Assembly: GCA_020248405.1 (NCBI GenBank)
Contig: JADCHQ010000006.1
Location: 124,001-188,000, forward strand
Source: Rhodocyclaceae bacterium
GTDB lineage: Bacteria > Pseudomonadota > Gammaproteobacteria > Burkholderiales > Ga0077523
DNA: 64,000 nucleotides
Direction: 5' to 3'
The notes below the pieces were generated by a model. The model was not told the DNA's origin and did not search any database. It saw only the letters and a list, made by a program, of their open reading frames with translations. Each line of letters starts with the position of its first letter. Position 1 is the stretch's first letter. Of this stretch, positions 46,526 through 54,713 are shown piece after piece. A program made the translations under genes and the position numbers.

Positions 46526-46597
46526 ATGTGGAGCAAGCCTGAGTACACGGAAATGCGTTTTGGTTTCGAAGTGACGATGTACATCGCCAACCGCTAA
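46526..46597 (+). CDS. pqqA: PQQ precursor peptide PqqA, operon copy
   Basis: A 23-residue peptide starting [15 protein letters not shown] with the crosslinked Glu15 and Tyr19 in [10 protein letters not shown]. It has a strong GGAGG ribosome site 6 bp before the ATG. It is the first gene of pqqABCDE and is separated from pqqB by a strong hairpin, the usual way of making much more precursor than enzyme. It is nearly identical to the solitary copy at 41410-41481, but the upstream sequences of the two diverge apart from the palindrome. Confidence 0.95.
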   Translation: MWSKPEYTEMRFGFEVTMYIANR

Positions 46598-46614
46598 CTG
46601 CGTTTGCGCGGCGA

Positions 46615-46644
46615 CGGGCCGCCCCTGGGGCGGCCCGTTGTCTT
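46615..46644 (+). terminator. hairpin terminator/attenuator between pqqA2 and pqqB
   Basis: CGGGCCGCCCC (46615-46625) and GGGGCGGCCCG (46627-46637) are perfectly complementary; a realistic fold has a 9-bp GC stem with loop CCTGG, followed by TTGTCTT. The run of U is imperfect, so partial read-through into pqqB is expected. Confidence 0.8.
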
Positions 46645-46705
46645 CAAGGGTCCGGCCCGCGCCCAGCGGCCACCGGCCGCCGCGCTCTAACACTCCAACA
46701 ACAAC

Positions 46706-47620
46706 ATGCGAATCCGGGTTCTCGGAGCCGCCGCTGGTGGCGGATTTCCGCAGTGGAATTGCAACTGCCCCATGTGCGACGGCTTTCGCAAGGGTAGCGT
46801 GCGCGCCTCGGCGCGCACCCAGTCGTCCATCTGCGTAGGCACCAGCGACACCGACTGGGCATTGTTCAATGCGTCGCCCGATATCCTCGCCCAGATTCGC
46901 GCATTCCCGGCGCTGCAACCGGCGCGTGGCATCCGCGACACTGGCATTCGGGCAGTAGTTCTGATGGATGGCCAGATCGATCACACCACCGGCCTGCTCA
47001 TGCTGCGGGAGGGTAAGCCACTGCCGGTGTGGTGTACCGACATGGTTTGCGAGGACATGACCACAGGCAACCCTCTCTTCAATATCCTCGGCCACTACTG
47101 CACGGTGGACTGGCATCGCGTGCCCACCGCGCCGGACAATGCCTTCCGAATCGAGGGTATCGAAGGGCTCAGTTTTACGGCCGTGCCCCTGCGCAGCAAG
47201 GCGCCGCCCTACTCACCCCATCGCAACGACCCCCACGAGGGCGACAACATCGGCATGAACATTACCGACACGCGCAGCGGCCGCAGGGCGTTCTACGCGC
47301 CTGGGCTTGGCGAGATCGAGCCGCACCTCGTACCCTTCCTGGAACAAGCCGACTGCGTGATGGTGGATGGCACTTTCTGGACCGACGACGAGATGCTGCG
47401 GTTGGGCATCTCGCAAAAGCGCGCCCGCGACATCGGCCACCTGCCCCAGTGGGGGCCCGGCGGCATGATCGAAGTCCTCGCCGGGCTGCGCGCGAGCCGC
47501 AAGATTCTCATCCACATCAACAATACCAACCCTATCCTGGACGAAGACTCGCCCCAGCGTGCCGAGCTGGCACGCCACGGCATCGAGGTCGCCTTCGACG
47601 GGATGGACATCCAACTCTGA
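46706..47620 (+). CDS. pqqB: PQQ biosynthesis protein PqqB
   Basis: A 304-residue metallo-beta-lactamase-fold protein that acts as the iron-dependent tyrosine hydroxylase of the PQQ pathway. The start [24 protein letters not shown] and the [16 protein letters not shown] metal loop are the family signatures. It follows pqqA2 by 108 bp, across the hairpin, and precedes pqqC by 10 bp. Confidence 0.96.
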   Translation: MRIRVLGAAAGGGFPQWNCNCPMCDGFRKGSVRASARTQSSICVGTSDTDWALFNASPDILAQIRAFPALQPARGIRDTGIRAVVLMDGQIDHTTGLLMLREGKPLPVWCTDMVCEDMTTGNPLFNILGHYCTVDWHRVPTAPDNAFRIEGIEGLSFTAVPLRSKAPPYSPHRNDPHEGDNIGMNITDTRSGRRAFYAPGLGEIEPHLVPFLEQADCVMVDGTFWTDDEMLRLGISQKRARDIGHLPQWGPGGMIEVLAGLRASRKILIHINNTNPILDEDSPQRAELARHGIEVAFDGMDIQL

Positions 47621-47630
47621 GGGAACTGCC

Positions 47631-48350
47631 ATGGGCGCCGCCGAAACGCTGCCGTGGAGCCGCGAGGAATTCGAGGTGCACATCCGCGCCAAGGGCGGCG
47701 GCTATCACATCTACCACCCCTACCACGTGGCCATGAACAGCGGCGGGCTTACTCGCGAGCAAATTCAGGGCTGGGTGTGCAACCGCTTCTACTACCAGAC
47801 TGCGATCCCCACCAAGGATTCGGCGATCATGGCCAACATGCCCGATCGCGACCACCGTCGGCTGTGGATTCAACGCATCATCGACCACGATGGCACCACC
47901 GGTGACGAGGGCGGTATCGAGGCCTGGCTGACATTGGCCGACGCGGTGGGTCTGGACCGCGAAGAGGTCACGTCCCTGCGGCGCGTGCTGCCTGGGGTGC
48001 GCTTCGCCGTGGATGCGTATATCAATTTCGCCCGCTCCCGCCCCTGGCAGGAGGCGGTATGCTCCTCGCTCACCGAGTTGTTCGCCCCGGAGATCCACAA
48101 GGAACGGCTGGCCAACTGGCCGCAGCACTATCCCTGGATCAACCAGAGTGGTTACGCCTATTTTCGCAAGCGCCTGTCGGAAGCGCGCCGCGACGTGGAG
48201 CACGGCCTGCGCGTGACACTGGGCTATTTCCAGACCCGCGAGCAGCAACAACGCGCCCTGGACATCGTCCAGTTCAAGCTCGACGTGTTGTGGAGCATGT
48301 GCGACGCCATGGCGGTAGCCTACGGTATCGGCGAGCGCAAGGTGCTTTGA
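47631..48350 (+). CDS. pqqC: pyrroloquinoline-quinone synthase PqqC
   Basis: A 239-residue all-helical oxidase that performs the last ring-closing, eight-electron oxidation to PQQ without cofactor. The stretches [35 protein letters not shown] and [13 protein letters not shown] are family hallmarks. The ATG at 47631 has a GAGGG site. A longer in-frame reading back to 47559 overlaps pqqB and was rejected. Confidence 0.96.
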   Translation: MGAAETLPWSREEFEVHIRAKGGGYHIYHPYHVAMNSGGLTREQIQGWVCNRFYYQTAIPTKDSAIMANMPDRDHRRLWIQRIIDHDGTTGDEGGIEAWLTLADAVGLDREEVTSLRRVLPGVRFAVDAYINFARSRPWQEAVCSSLTELFAPEIHKERLANWPQHYPWINQSGYAYFRKRLSEARRDVEHGLRVTLGYFQTREQQQRALDIVQFKLDVLWSMCDAMAVAYGIGERKVL

Positions 48351-48352
48351 GC

Positions 48353-48652
48353 GTGGCACAGCCCAAACGCCTGCCCTTTGACCACGACGCCCCGATTGCG
48401 CTGGCCAAGTACTACCGGTTCCAGTGGGAACCGGCGCAGGACTGTCACGTGCTGCTCTACCCCGAGGGCATGGTGAAGCTACCGGGCAGCGCTGGCGAGA
48501 TCATGAAGCGGGTGGACGGCAGCCGCAGCCTCGATGCCATCGTGGCCGAACTGCAGGCCGCCTTCCCTGGCGCGCCGGACCTGCGCGCCGACGTGGTGGA
48601 CTTCCTCGAGGTGGCTCATGGAAACGGCTGGATCCGCGAACAAGCCCGGTAA
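48353..48652 (+). CDS. pqqD: PqqA-binding chaperone PqqD
   Basis: A 99-residue peptide chaperone that presents PqqA to PqqE. The core YRFQWEPAQDCHVLLYPEGMVKL and the winged-helix end VDFLEVAHGNGWI match the family. The start is a GTG 2 bp after the pqqC stop; a TTG two codons earlier is possible. The 3' end overlaps pqqE by 35 bp, so the two are tightly coupled. Confidence 0.94.
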   Translation: MAQPKRLPFDHDAPIALAKYYRFQWEPAQDCHVLLYPEGMVKLPGSAGEIMKRVDGSRSLDAIVAELQAAFPGAPDLRADVVDFLEVAHGNGWIREQAR

Positions 48653-49778
48653 TCCCCTCTGGCTGTTGGCCGAGGTGACCTACAAGTGCCCGCTGCACTG
48701 CGTGTTCTGCTACAACCCCGTGGACTACACCCGCTATGGCCCGGAGCTGGACACGCAGGCATGGCTCAGGGTGTTGCGGGAGGGCCGCGAGCTGGGCGCC
48801 ACGCAGTTGGGCTTCTCGGGCGGCGAGCCGCTGATGCGCGACGATCTGGAAGAAATGGTCACCGAAGCGCGCCGGCTCGGCTATTACAGCAATCTCATCA
48901 CCTCGGGCATCGGACTCACGGAAAAGCGCATCGCCGCCTTCAAGGAGGGCGGGCTCGACCACATACAGCTGTCCTTCCAGGACTCCACCCGGGAGATGAA
49001 TGACTTTCTCTCCAGCACCAAGACTTTCGATCTCAAGAAGCGCACCGCCGAGCTGATCCAGAAATACGACTACCCCATGGTGCTCAATGTGGTCTTGCAC
49101 CGGCACAACATCGACCACACCCAGCAGATCCTGGAAATGGCGCAGCAGCTCGGCGCCGAGTATGTGGAGCTCGCCAACACGCAGTACTACGCCTGGGCCT
49201 TCGAGAACCGCGACCAGTTGCTGCCCAGCCGCGACCAGTTGATGCGCGCCGAGGAAGTCACCAACCGCTTTCGCGAGCGGGTTGGCAATGCCATGAAGGT
49301 GTACTTCGTGGTGCCCGATTACCACGCCACCCGGCCCAAGGCCTGCATGAACGGCTGGGGGTCGCTGTTTGTCACGGTCACCGCCGACGGCGTGGTGCTG
49401 CCCTGCCACGAGGCGAGGATGCTGCCGGGGCTCACCTTCCCCAACGTGCGCGACCACCCCTTGCGCTGGATCTGGTACGACTCCCCGGGCTTCAATGCCT
49501 ATCGCGGCGACGGGTGGATGCAGGAGCCCTGCCGCTCCTGCCCGGACAAGGTGAAGGACTTCGGCGGCTGCCGCTGCCAGGCCTTCATGCTCACGGGCGA
49601 TGCCACCAACGCCGATCCGGTGTGCGAGCTGTCGCCCCATCACCATCTGGTCACCGAGGCCGTGGAGCGCGCCGACCGGCCCGCGCTACCCGCCGGGGTC
49701 AAGCCCATCGTGTTTCGCGATGACCGAAATTCGCGCGCCCTGTCCGCGGCATCCGAACCCGCCACGCCCGTCACATGA
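48618..49778 (+). CDS. pqqE: radical SAM PqqA peptide crosslinking enzyme PqqE
   Basis: A 386-residue radical SAM/SPASM enzyme that joins Glu and Tyr of PqqA. The SAM cluster motif is CPLHCVFC (Cys24, Cys28, Cys31), followed by LGFSGGEPLMRDD. The SPASM region near the C-terminus carries the auxiliary-cluster cysteines (LPCHEARMLPG, CRSCPDKVKDFGGCRCQ). The ATG at 48618 lies inside pqqD, preceded by GAGG. It overlaps the following ABC ATPase gene by 4 bp. Confidence 0.96.
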   Translation: METAGSANKPGNPLWLLAEVTYKCPLHCVFCYNPVDYTRYGPELDTQAWLRVLREGRELGATQLGFSGGEPLMRDDLEEMVTEARRLGYYSNLITSGIGLTEKRIAAFKEGGLDHIQLSFQDSTREMNDFLSSTKTFDLKKRTAELIQKYDYPMVLNVVLHRHNIDHTQQILEMAQQLGAEYVELANTQYYAWAFENRDQLLPSRDQLMRAEEVTNRFRERVGNAMKVYFVVPDYHATRPKACMNGWGSLFVTVTADGVVLPCHEARMLPGLTFPNVRDHPLRWIWYDSPGFNAYRGDGWMQEPCRSCPDKVKDFGGCRCQAFMLTGDATNADPVCELSPHHHLVTEAVERADRPALPAGVKPIVFRDDRNSRALSAASEPATPVT

Positions 49779-50716
49779 GCGACCGCGGCGGCCTGGCCAT
49801 CCGCGCGCGCGCCCTCGCCCGCCGCTACGGTGACACCCAGGCCGTGGCCGGCTTGACTCTGGATATTGCCGAGGGTGAGTTTTTCGGACTGCTCGGCCCC
49901 AACGGGTCAGGCAAGACCACCGCCATTCACATGCTCGCCACCCTGGTGCGTCCCAGCGGCGGCACGGCTTCGGTTGCAGGCTTCGATGTGACCGCCGAGG
50001 GCGTGGCAGTTCGCAGTCGCGTCGGCCTGGTGTTCCAGGAGTCCGCTCTCGACCGCAGCCTGTCGGTGGCCGAGAACCTAAGCTTTGCCGGTGCGCTGTA
50101 CGGCCTCGGGCGCCAGGAGGTGGAGCGCCGTGCTCACGGCTTGCTGGAACTGTTCGACATGGCCGGACAGTGGCGCTCGCCCGTGGCCGCGCTGTCGGGA
50201 GGCCAGCGCCGCGCCGTGGACATTATCCGTGGCGTGCTGCATGAACCGCGCGTGCTGTTCCTCGACGAGCCCACCATCGGTCTCGACCTACCGGTGCGGC
50301 GGCGCATCTGGCGCTTCATCGAAGGCCTTCGGGCCCGAAACCGCATGACCGTGCTGCTCACCACCCACTACCTGGAAGAGGCCGACGGTTGCGACCGCGT
50401 GGCCTTCGTGCGCAAGGGCCGTCTGGCGCTGGAGGGAAGGCCGCGCGCGCTGGTGGACGGACTCGGACGGCACGTGGCGGAATTCGAGAGCGAGCGCCCA
50501 GAGGAACTGGAAGCTCGGGCTCGGCCGCTGCTGGGTCAAGCCCTGCGCGATGGACCTCTGCTGCTGTATCGCTGGCCCCACGAGGAGATCGGCCCGTTGG
50601 CGCAGCTTCAGGACGAGGTGGGCCCGCTCGCAGCGGGCTTGCGGGTGCGGCGGCCCACTCTGGGAGACGTGTTCCTGTGGGTACACGCCGGGCAATCGCC
50701 CAAGGTACCCCCATGA
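49775..50716 (+). CDS. ABC-2 exporter ATP-binding protein, PQQ-operon associated
   Basis: A 313-residue ABC ATPase with Walker A GPNGSGKTTAIH, signature LSGGQRRAVDIIRG and Walker B RVLFLDEPTIGLD. It is the drug/polyketide-exporter type (DrrA-like), with a C-terminal extension of about 90 residues. It is fused to the pqq operon by a 4-bp overlap with pqqE, and by another 4 bp with its permease. Related ABC pairs are found next to PQQ alcohol dehydrogenases in pseudomonads (PedABC type). The substrate is unknown; PQQ itself or a toxic aldehyde are candidates. Confidence 0.88.
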   Translation: MSDRGGLAIRARALARRYGDTQAVAGLTLDIAEGEFFGLLGPNGSGKTTAIHMLATLVRPSGGTASVAGFDVTAEGVAVRSRVGLVFQESALDRSLSVAENLSFAGALYGLGRQEVERRAHGLLELFDMAGQWRSPVAALSGGQRRAVDIIRGVLHEPRVLFLDEPTIGLDLPVRRRIWRFIEGLRARNRMTVLLTTHYLEEADGCDRVAFVRKGRLALEGRPRALVDGLGRHVAEFESERPEELEARARPLLGQALRDGPLLLYRWPHEEIGPLAQLQDEVGPLAAGLRVRRPTLGDVFLWVHAGQSPKVPP

Positions 50717-51519
50717 CGGGCCGTGCCGTATTGGCGGTGTTGCAGCGCGAGTTGGTGAAGATGCTGCGCCAGCGCACCCGGCTGTTGGCCGCCATGGTGC
50801 GGCCCTTGATCTGGCTGTTGGTGATTGGCGGTGGCTTCGGCGCCGTGCTAACCGCCGACGGCTTGCCCTATCAGCAGTTCCTGGCCCCTGGAGTGGTGGG
50901 CATGACCATGCTGTTCGCCGCCATGCTGTCGGCCCTCACCATGGTCTACGACAAGGAATCGGGAGTGATGCGCATGCTGGTAATCGCCCCATTTCCGCAC
51001 TTTTGGATCGTGCTGGCGAAGGCCGCGGCAGCCGTGGCGGCGGCGCTGGTGCAGGCCCTCATGCTGCTGGTGCTGCTCGCGGCGCTGGGTTTCCTGGACT
51101 GGCACAACGTCTCCTGGCTAATGCTGGTGGCAGCCCTACTGACGGTATCTGCAGCCTGCGCCGCCATGGGCATGCTGACGGCGGCCTTCACGCGCACGCT
51201 CGACAATTTCGCAGCGGTGATGAACTTCGTGATCTTCCCGGTGTTCTTCCTGAGCGGGTCGTTGTACCCCATTACGCGCCTGCCCGCATGGCTCAAGGCC
51301 GTGGCCATGGCCAATCCCTACACCTATGGCGTTGACCTGCTCAAGCATGCCTTGCTGGGCGGTATGGGAGGCAGCTTTGCCGCGGAGTTTCCTGCCGCCG
51401 TGGATGCGGTGGTGCTGGTCAGCTTCACTGTGGCTGCGCTGGCTGTGGCCTGCGCGCGCTTTTCCGGGGAAAGCGCCTTCCAGCCCGTGATCCGCCAGAT
51501 CACGGGGAGACGCCGCTAG
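50713..51519 (+). CDS. ABC-2 type exporter permease, PQQ-operon associated
   Basis: A 268-residue permease with six hydrophobic spans. The ABC2 signature region reads NFVIFPVFFLSGSLYPITRLPAWL, followed by ANPYTYGVDLLKHALLGG. The ATG at 50713 overlaps the ATPase stop, so the two form one exporter. It is the last gene of the pqqABCDE unit; a weak hairpin follows. Confidence 0.9.
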   Translation: MTGRAVLAVLQRELVKMLRQRTRLLAAMVRPLIWLLVIGGGFGAVLTADGLPYQQFLAPGVVGMTMLFAAMLSALTMVYDKESGVMRMLVIAPFPHFWIVLAKAAAAVAAALVQALMLLVLLAALGFLDWHNVSWLMLVAALLTVSAACAAMGMLTAAFTRTLDNFAAVMNFVIFPVFFLSGSLYPITRLPAWLKAVAMANPYTYGVDLLKHALLGGMGGSFAAEFPAAVDAVVLVSFTVAALAVACARFSGESAFQPVIRQITGRRR

Positions 51520-51520
51520 G

Positions 51521-51548
51521 CGCCCCGCGGGGCGAGGGTTTTCGCCCC
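51521..51548 (+). terminator. possible terminator of the pqq operon
   Basis: A palindromic GC run (CGCCCCGCGGGGCG, 51521-51534) directly after the permease stop, followed by AGGGTTTTCGCCCC. Alternative folds compete and the T run is only four bases, so this is tentative. Confidence 0.35.
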
Positions 51549-51609
51549 ACCGCGCGGAGACGTGCTCAGGGCCCGAGCAGGCAGCCGGGTGGCGCCTTGT
51601 CGCCACCAA

Positions 51610-52095
51610 TCAATGATGATGTCCACCGGGACCGTGCACATGCCCGTGACGCACTTCCTCGGCCGTGGCGCCACGCACCGCGGTCACGGTGCACTTGAAC
51701 TCCAGCGTCTTGCCCGCCAACGGGTGGTTGGCGTCCACCACCACCTGGTCGTCAGTGACGTCGGTCACCGTGTAGAGCGTGGGATGATTCGATCCCTGGG
51801 GCGAACCCTCGAACTGCATGCCCACCTTCACATTGCCCGGGAAAAGGTCGCGTGGCTCCACGCGAATCAGTTCGGCATCGTATTCGCCGAAGGCATCGTC
51901 GGGCGCCATGCGCACCGACAAGGTGTCGCCCACCAGCTTGCCGTGCAAAGCCTCTTCCACCAAAGGAAAAATCCCGTCGTAGCCACCGTGGAGGTAAGTG
52001 ATGGGCTCATCGGTCCGCTCGATGAGGGCGCCATCGGCATCGAACAACTCGTAGTTGAGCGAAACGACGGAATTCTTGGCGATTGCTACGGTCAT
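51610..52095 (-). CDS. slyD: FKBP-type peptidyl-prolyl isomerase SlyD
   Basis: A 161-residue prolyl isomerase/chaperone. The FKBP core is NSVVSLNYELFDADGALIERT with the HGGYDGIFPLVEEALHGK active-site loop, and the inserted chaperone flap starts near AFGEYDAELIR. The C-terminus RHGHVHGPGGHHH is a short metal-binding tail; in E. coli a longer one delivers nickel to hydrogenase. Its start overlaps the bcp stop by one base (TGATG), so it is translated together with the peroxiredoxin. Confidence 0.92.
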   Translation of the reverse strand: MTVAIAKNSVVSLNYELFDADGALIERTDEPITYLHGGYDGIFPLVEEALHGKLVGDTLSVRMAPDDAFGEYDAELIRVEPRDLFPGNVKVGMQFEGSPQGSNHPTLYTVTDVTDDQVVVDANHPLAGKTLEFKCTVTAVRGATAEEVRHGHVHGPGGHHH

Positions 52096-52559
52096 CAAAG
52101 CTCCTTGACCAGGTTGAGGACTTCGGCCGCGTGGCCCTTCACATTCACGCCGTACAGGACGTGGGCAAGGCAGCCATTCTTGTCGATGATGAATGTGGAA
52201 CGCTGGATACATCTGCGCGATTGCCCATCCACCGTTTTGTGTTGCAAAACTCCGTAGCTCTCGCAGACCTCACCTTCCACATCCGAGAGCAAACTTACGC
52301 TGAGGCCGTGTTTGTCCCGGAAAGAGCCGTGGGCAAGACAATCATCCATGCTCACGCCCAACACCACGGCACCGTGCCGGCGGAAGTTGTCATCGCGTTC
52401 GCTGAAGTCGATGGCCTCAAGGGTACAACTGGGCGTGTCGTCGCGCTGATAGAAATACAGCACCACATGATGGCGGCCGCGGAACGAAGCGAGGCTTACC
52501 GACTCCATCTCGGCGTCCGGCAACTCGAAATCCGGCGCCGCGTCTCCAATTTTGAGCAT
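52095..52559 (-). CDS. bcp: thiol peroxidase of the Bcp/PrxQ family
   Basis: A 154-residue peroxiredoxin. The peroxidatic Cys45 is in YQRDDTPSCTLEAIDFSE. Position 50, which holds the resolving cysteine in E. coli Bcp, is Ile here, so it may be a one-cysteine enzyme or use Cys74 or a partner thiol. A GGGAG site precedes the ATG at 52559. GCTAGAAT (52588-52595, minus strand) lies 28 bp upstream. It is divergent from the cupin hydroxylase gene. Confidence 0.88.
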   Translation of the reverse strand: MLKIGDAAPDFELPDAEMESVSLASFRGRHHVVLYFYQRDDTPSCTLEAIDFSERDDNFRRHGAVVLGVSMDDCLAHGSFRDKHGLSVSLLSDVEGEVCESYGVLQHKTVDGQSRRCIQRSTFIIDKNGCLAHVLYGVNVKGHAAEVLNLVKEL

Positions 52560-52587
52560 GCTGCCGCTCCCGAGAAGCGTCAAAACG

Positions 52588-52595
52588 ATTCTAGC
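52588..52595 (-). promoter_or_regulatory. putative -10 element of bcp-slyD
   Basis: GCTAGAAT on the minus strand, 28 bp before the bcp start. No -35 close to consensus was found at 16-18 bp. Confidence 0.4.
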
Positions 52596-52634
52596 GGAAA
52601 AGCTTTCGTTGACACGCGGGCCAATACGGCACCA

Positions 52635-52642
52635 CCTATAAT
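52635..52642 (+). promoter_or_regulatory. -10 element of the cupin hydroxylase gene
   Basis: CCTATAAT ends 6 bp before the ATG at 52649, so transcription should start at or next to the start codon. A perfect TTGACA at 52609-52614 lies 22 bp upstream, too far for a normal sigma-70 spacer. Confidence 0.45.
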
Positions 52643-52648
52643 TGTGTG

Positions 52649-53794
52649 ATGGGTGATCCACTTCTGGGAGGCCTGACGCCGCGGCGATTCATGACTGCGT
52701 ACTGGCACAAGCACCCGCTGCTGGTCCGTGGCGCAGTTCCGGGCTTCAGCGGCTGCCTGGACCGCGACGAGTTGTTTGCGTTGGCTTGCCGCGACGAGGT
52801 GGAATCACGACTGGTGCGGCGCGAGGCGCGTCATTGGCACCTCGAGCACGGGCCGTTCCGGCTGCGCAACCTGCGGGCCCTTCCAAAACGCGACTGGACG
52901 CTGCTGGTCCAGGGAATCAACCTGCACCACCCGGCGGGTGCCGAACTGCTGGACCGGTTCGACTTCATTCCTCACGCGCGCATGGACGATCTCATGGCGA
53001 GCTACGCCGTGCCCGGGGGCGGTGTAGGACCGCACTTTGACTCCTACGACGTGTTCCTGCTCCAGGGGGATGGGCGCCGCCGTTGGCAGGTGAGCGAGCA
53101 GGATGACCTGGACCTTGACCCCCGCGCGCCGCTGCGCATCCTGCGACGCTTCCGCGCCATGGGCAGTTGCGTGCTCGATCCGGGCGACATGCTCTATCTG
53201 CCGCCGCGCGTGGCACACCATGGCGTGGCCGTGGATACCTGCACCACCTGGTCGGTGGGGTTTCGCGCGCCAGCACACCGTGAACTAGCTGCCGAGTTCC
53301 TGTCGGATCTCGCTGAGCGTCTCGACTTCGAGGGCCGGTACGCCGATCCAGGTCTGGCGCCCACGCGACATCCCGGCCGCATCAGCCCTCACATGCTCGA
53401 TACAACCGCGGCAATTCTGGCGCGTATTCGCTGGACCCGCGGCGATGTTGAGGATTTTCTCGGCCGCTACCTGAGCGAACCCAAGGCAGGGGTGTTCTTC
53501 GATAGGCCGCAGCCAGCCCTTTCTTACCGGGACTTCGCCGCGCGCATTGGACGCTGGGGGGCCGTTTTGGATAGGCGCACACGTCTCCTTTATGGGCCCC
53601 GAGCCTTGTACGTAAACGGCGAAGCGTGCAGATTTCCCCGTGGCGTGCCTGAGACTTTGCGAGTGTTGGCCGATGGGCGGCGGCTCTCGCCTGGCAGCTA
53701 CGCGCCCGGGGTTGCAGGGCTGCTACACGACTGGCATGACAGTGGCTTCCTGCACCTGGTCAGTCGTGATGATTCCGCATCAGCCAAATCATGA
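52649..53794 (+). CDS. JmjC/cupin ribosomal oxygenase, RoxA (YcfD) type
   Basis: A 381-residue Fe(II)/2-oxoglutarate dioxygenase. The metal triad is His129 and Asp131 in VGPHFDSYDVFLLQG plus a distal His in the RVAHHGVAV stretch (about 191), matching the spacing in YcfD, which hydroxylates an arginine of ribosomal protein L16. The C-terminal winged-helix part (about 240-380) is also present. The start lies 6 bp after a TATAAT with no ribosome site, and a GTG directly precedes the ATG. The next gene overlaps its stop by 4 bp. Confidence 0.9.
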   Translation: MGDPLLGGLTPRRFMTAYWHKHPLLVRGAVPGFSGCLDRDELFALACRDEVESRLVRREARHWHLEHGPFRLRNLRALPKRDWTLLVQGINLHHPAGAELLDRFDFIPHARMDDLMASYAVPGGGVGPHFDSYDVFLLQGDGRRRWQVSEQDDLDLDPRAPLRILRRFRAMGSCVLDPGDMLYLPPRVAHHGVAVDTCTTWSVGFRAPAHRELAAEFLSDLAERLDFEGRYADPGLAPTRHPGRISPHMLDTTAAILARIRWTRGDVEDFLGRYLSEPKAGVFFDRPQPALSYRDFAARIGRWGAVLDRRTRLLYGPRALYVNGEACRFPRGVPETLRVLADGRRLSPGSYAPGVAGLLHDWHDSGFLHLVSRDDSASAKS

Positions 53795-54282
53795 GCGACA
53801 CACTTCACCCCATCCGCGAGCGAATCGACAGCGGGGCCAGCCTGGAGGCGGGCATCGACCGGATCTTGCTCCTGGCCGGGCAGCAAATCCTGGTGTTTGC
53901 GGGTTCCCTGGGGCCCGCATGGAATCAGATTTCGCGGGTCAGCGTACTGCGCCGCTTCTGTCTAGAGACCCGTCGCGGAAGAATTCGCTTCCTATTGCAT
54001 GACCCGCGGCCTGCCTATGGAGAATGCCCGCGCTTGCTGGCACTGCTGCGGCAGTTCAGTCACCTGATGGAAGTCCACGAAACCCCATATCAAGCCAAGG
54101 CGGTGTACGACGCCTTTGTCATCACCGACCACCGTCACTATGTCCATCGCTTCCACGTCAGTCGGGGCCTGGGTGTGCTGGGCATCAATGATCCCGCGGG
54201 CGCCCAGGCACTATCCGACCGCTTCGAGGCAATGTGGCTGGAATCGGATCAGGCCGTTTCTGCGACCACCCTCGGTCTTTAA
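53791..54282 (+). CDS. conserved hypothetical protein
   Basis: A 163-residue soluble protein that I cannot assign to a named family with confidence. It has no signal peptide or membrane span. The pattern ILLLAGQQILVFAGSLGPAWNQ, LRRFCLETRRGRIRFLLHDPRP and DAFVITDHRHYVHRFHVSRG suggests an alpha/beta fold, perhaps related to phospholipase-D-like DUFs that follow acetyltransferase domains in betaproteobacteria. It is translationally coupled to the ribosomal oxygenase (ATGA overlap), which points to a linked role. Confidence 0.7.
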   Translation: MSDTLHPIRERIDSGASLEAGIDRILLLAGQQILVFAGSLGPAWNQISRVSVLRRFCLETRRGRIRFLLHDPRPAYGECPRLLALLRQFSHLMEVHETPYQAKAVYDAFVITDHRHYVHRFHVSRGLGVLGINDPAGAQALSDRFEAMWLESDQAVSATTLGL

Positions 54283-54361
54283 GCAAGCCTAGGGAGCAGC
54301 CACGCAAGAAACGCGTGCAGAAAAGCACGCATAAACTTGGTGAAGCTTTGTAAAAGTCTGT

Positions 54362-54367
54362 TACAAT
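54362..54367 (+). promoter_or_regulatory. putative -10 element of the small lipoprotein gene
   Basis: TACAAT, about 88 bp before the ATG. TTGGTG at 54337-54342 lies 19 bp upstream, a marginal -35. Confidence 0.35.
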
Positions 54368-54454
54368 TTTCTGTCGACTCGCTTCGGTCAATTTGCAGAC
54401 GAACGCAGCGCTTCGAGCAACGCACCCGTCAACTGCCTTCAATAAGGACTTTCC

Positions 54455-54691
54455 ATGATCCGCACGACCCTCACGGCCGTCATGCTGGCCCTCGCCCTCG
54501 CCGCCTGTGGCAAGAAGGAAGAAGCCGCTCCTCCGCCCCCGCCGCCCGCCCCGGCGCCTGAAGCTGCCAAGCCCGCTGAGCCGGCACCTGCTGCACCGGC
54601 CGCTGACGCCGCCAAGCCCGCGGAACCTGCCGCCCCTGCTGCCCCGGCCGCGCCGCCCGCCGCCGAGCAAAAACCCGCCGAAAAGAAGTAA
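54455..54691 (+). CDS. small alanine/proline-rich lipoprotein
   Basis: A 78-residue protein with a signal peptide and lipobox (LALAAC, acylated Cys18), a KKEE stretch and then about 55 residues made almost only of Ala, Pro, Lys and Glu in PAEPAPAAPA-like repeats. The mature part would be an extended, disordered, Lys/Glu-charged rod anchored to the outer membrane. It has a good ribosome site (AAGGA) and its own strong terminator, which suggests a highly expressed single-gene transcript. I do not recognise the family. Confidence 0.8.
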   Translation: MIRTTLTAVMLALALAACGKKEEAAPPPPPPAPAPEAAKPAEPAPAAPAADAAKPAEPAAPAAPAAPPAAEQKPAEKK

Positions 54692-54713
54692 GCCTGTCAC
54701 TGCATCACAGTTC

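Noticed and set aside
52609..52642. TTGACA and TATAAT as a normal promoter for the oxygenase gene
   Set aside because: The spacer is 22 bp, too long for sigma-70; only the -10 was retained.
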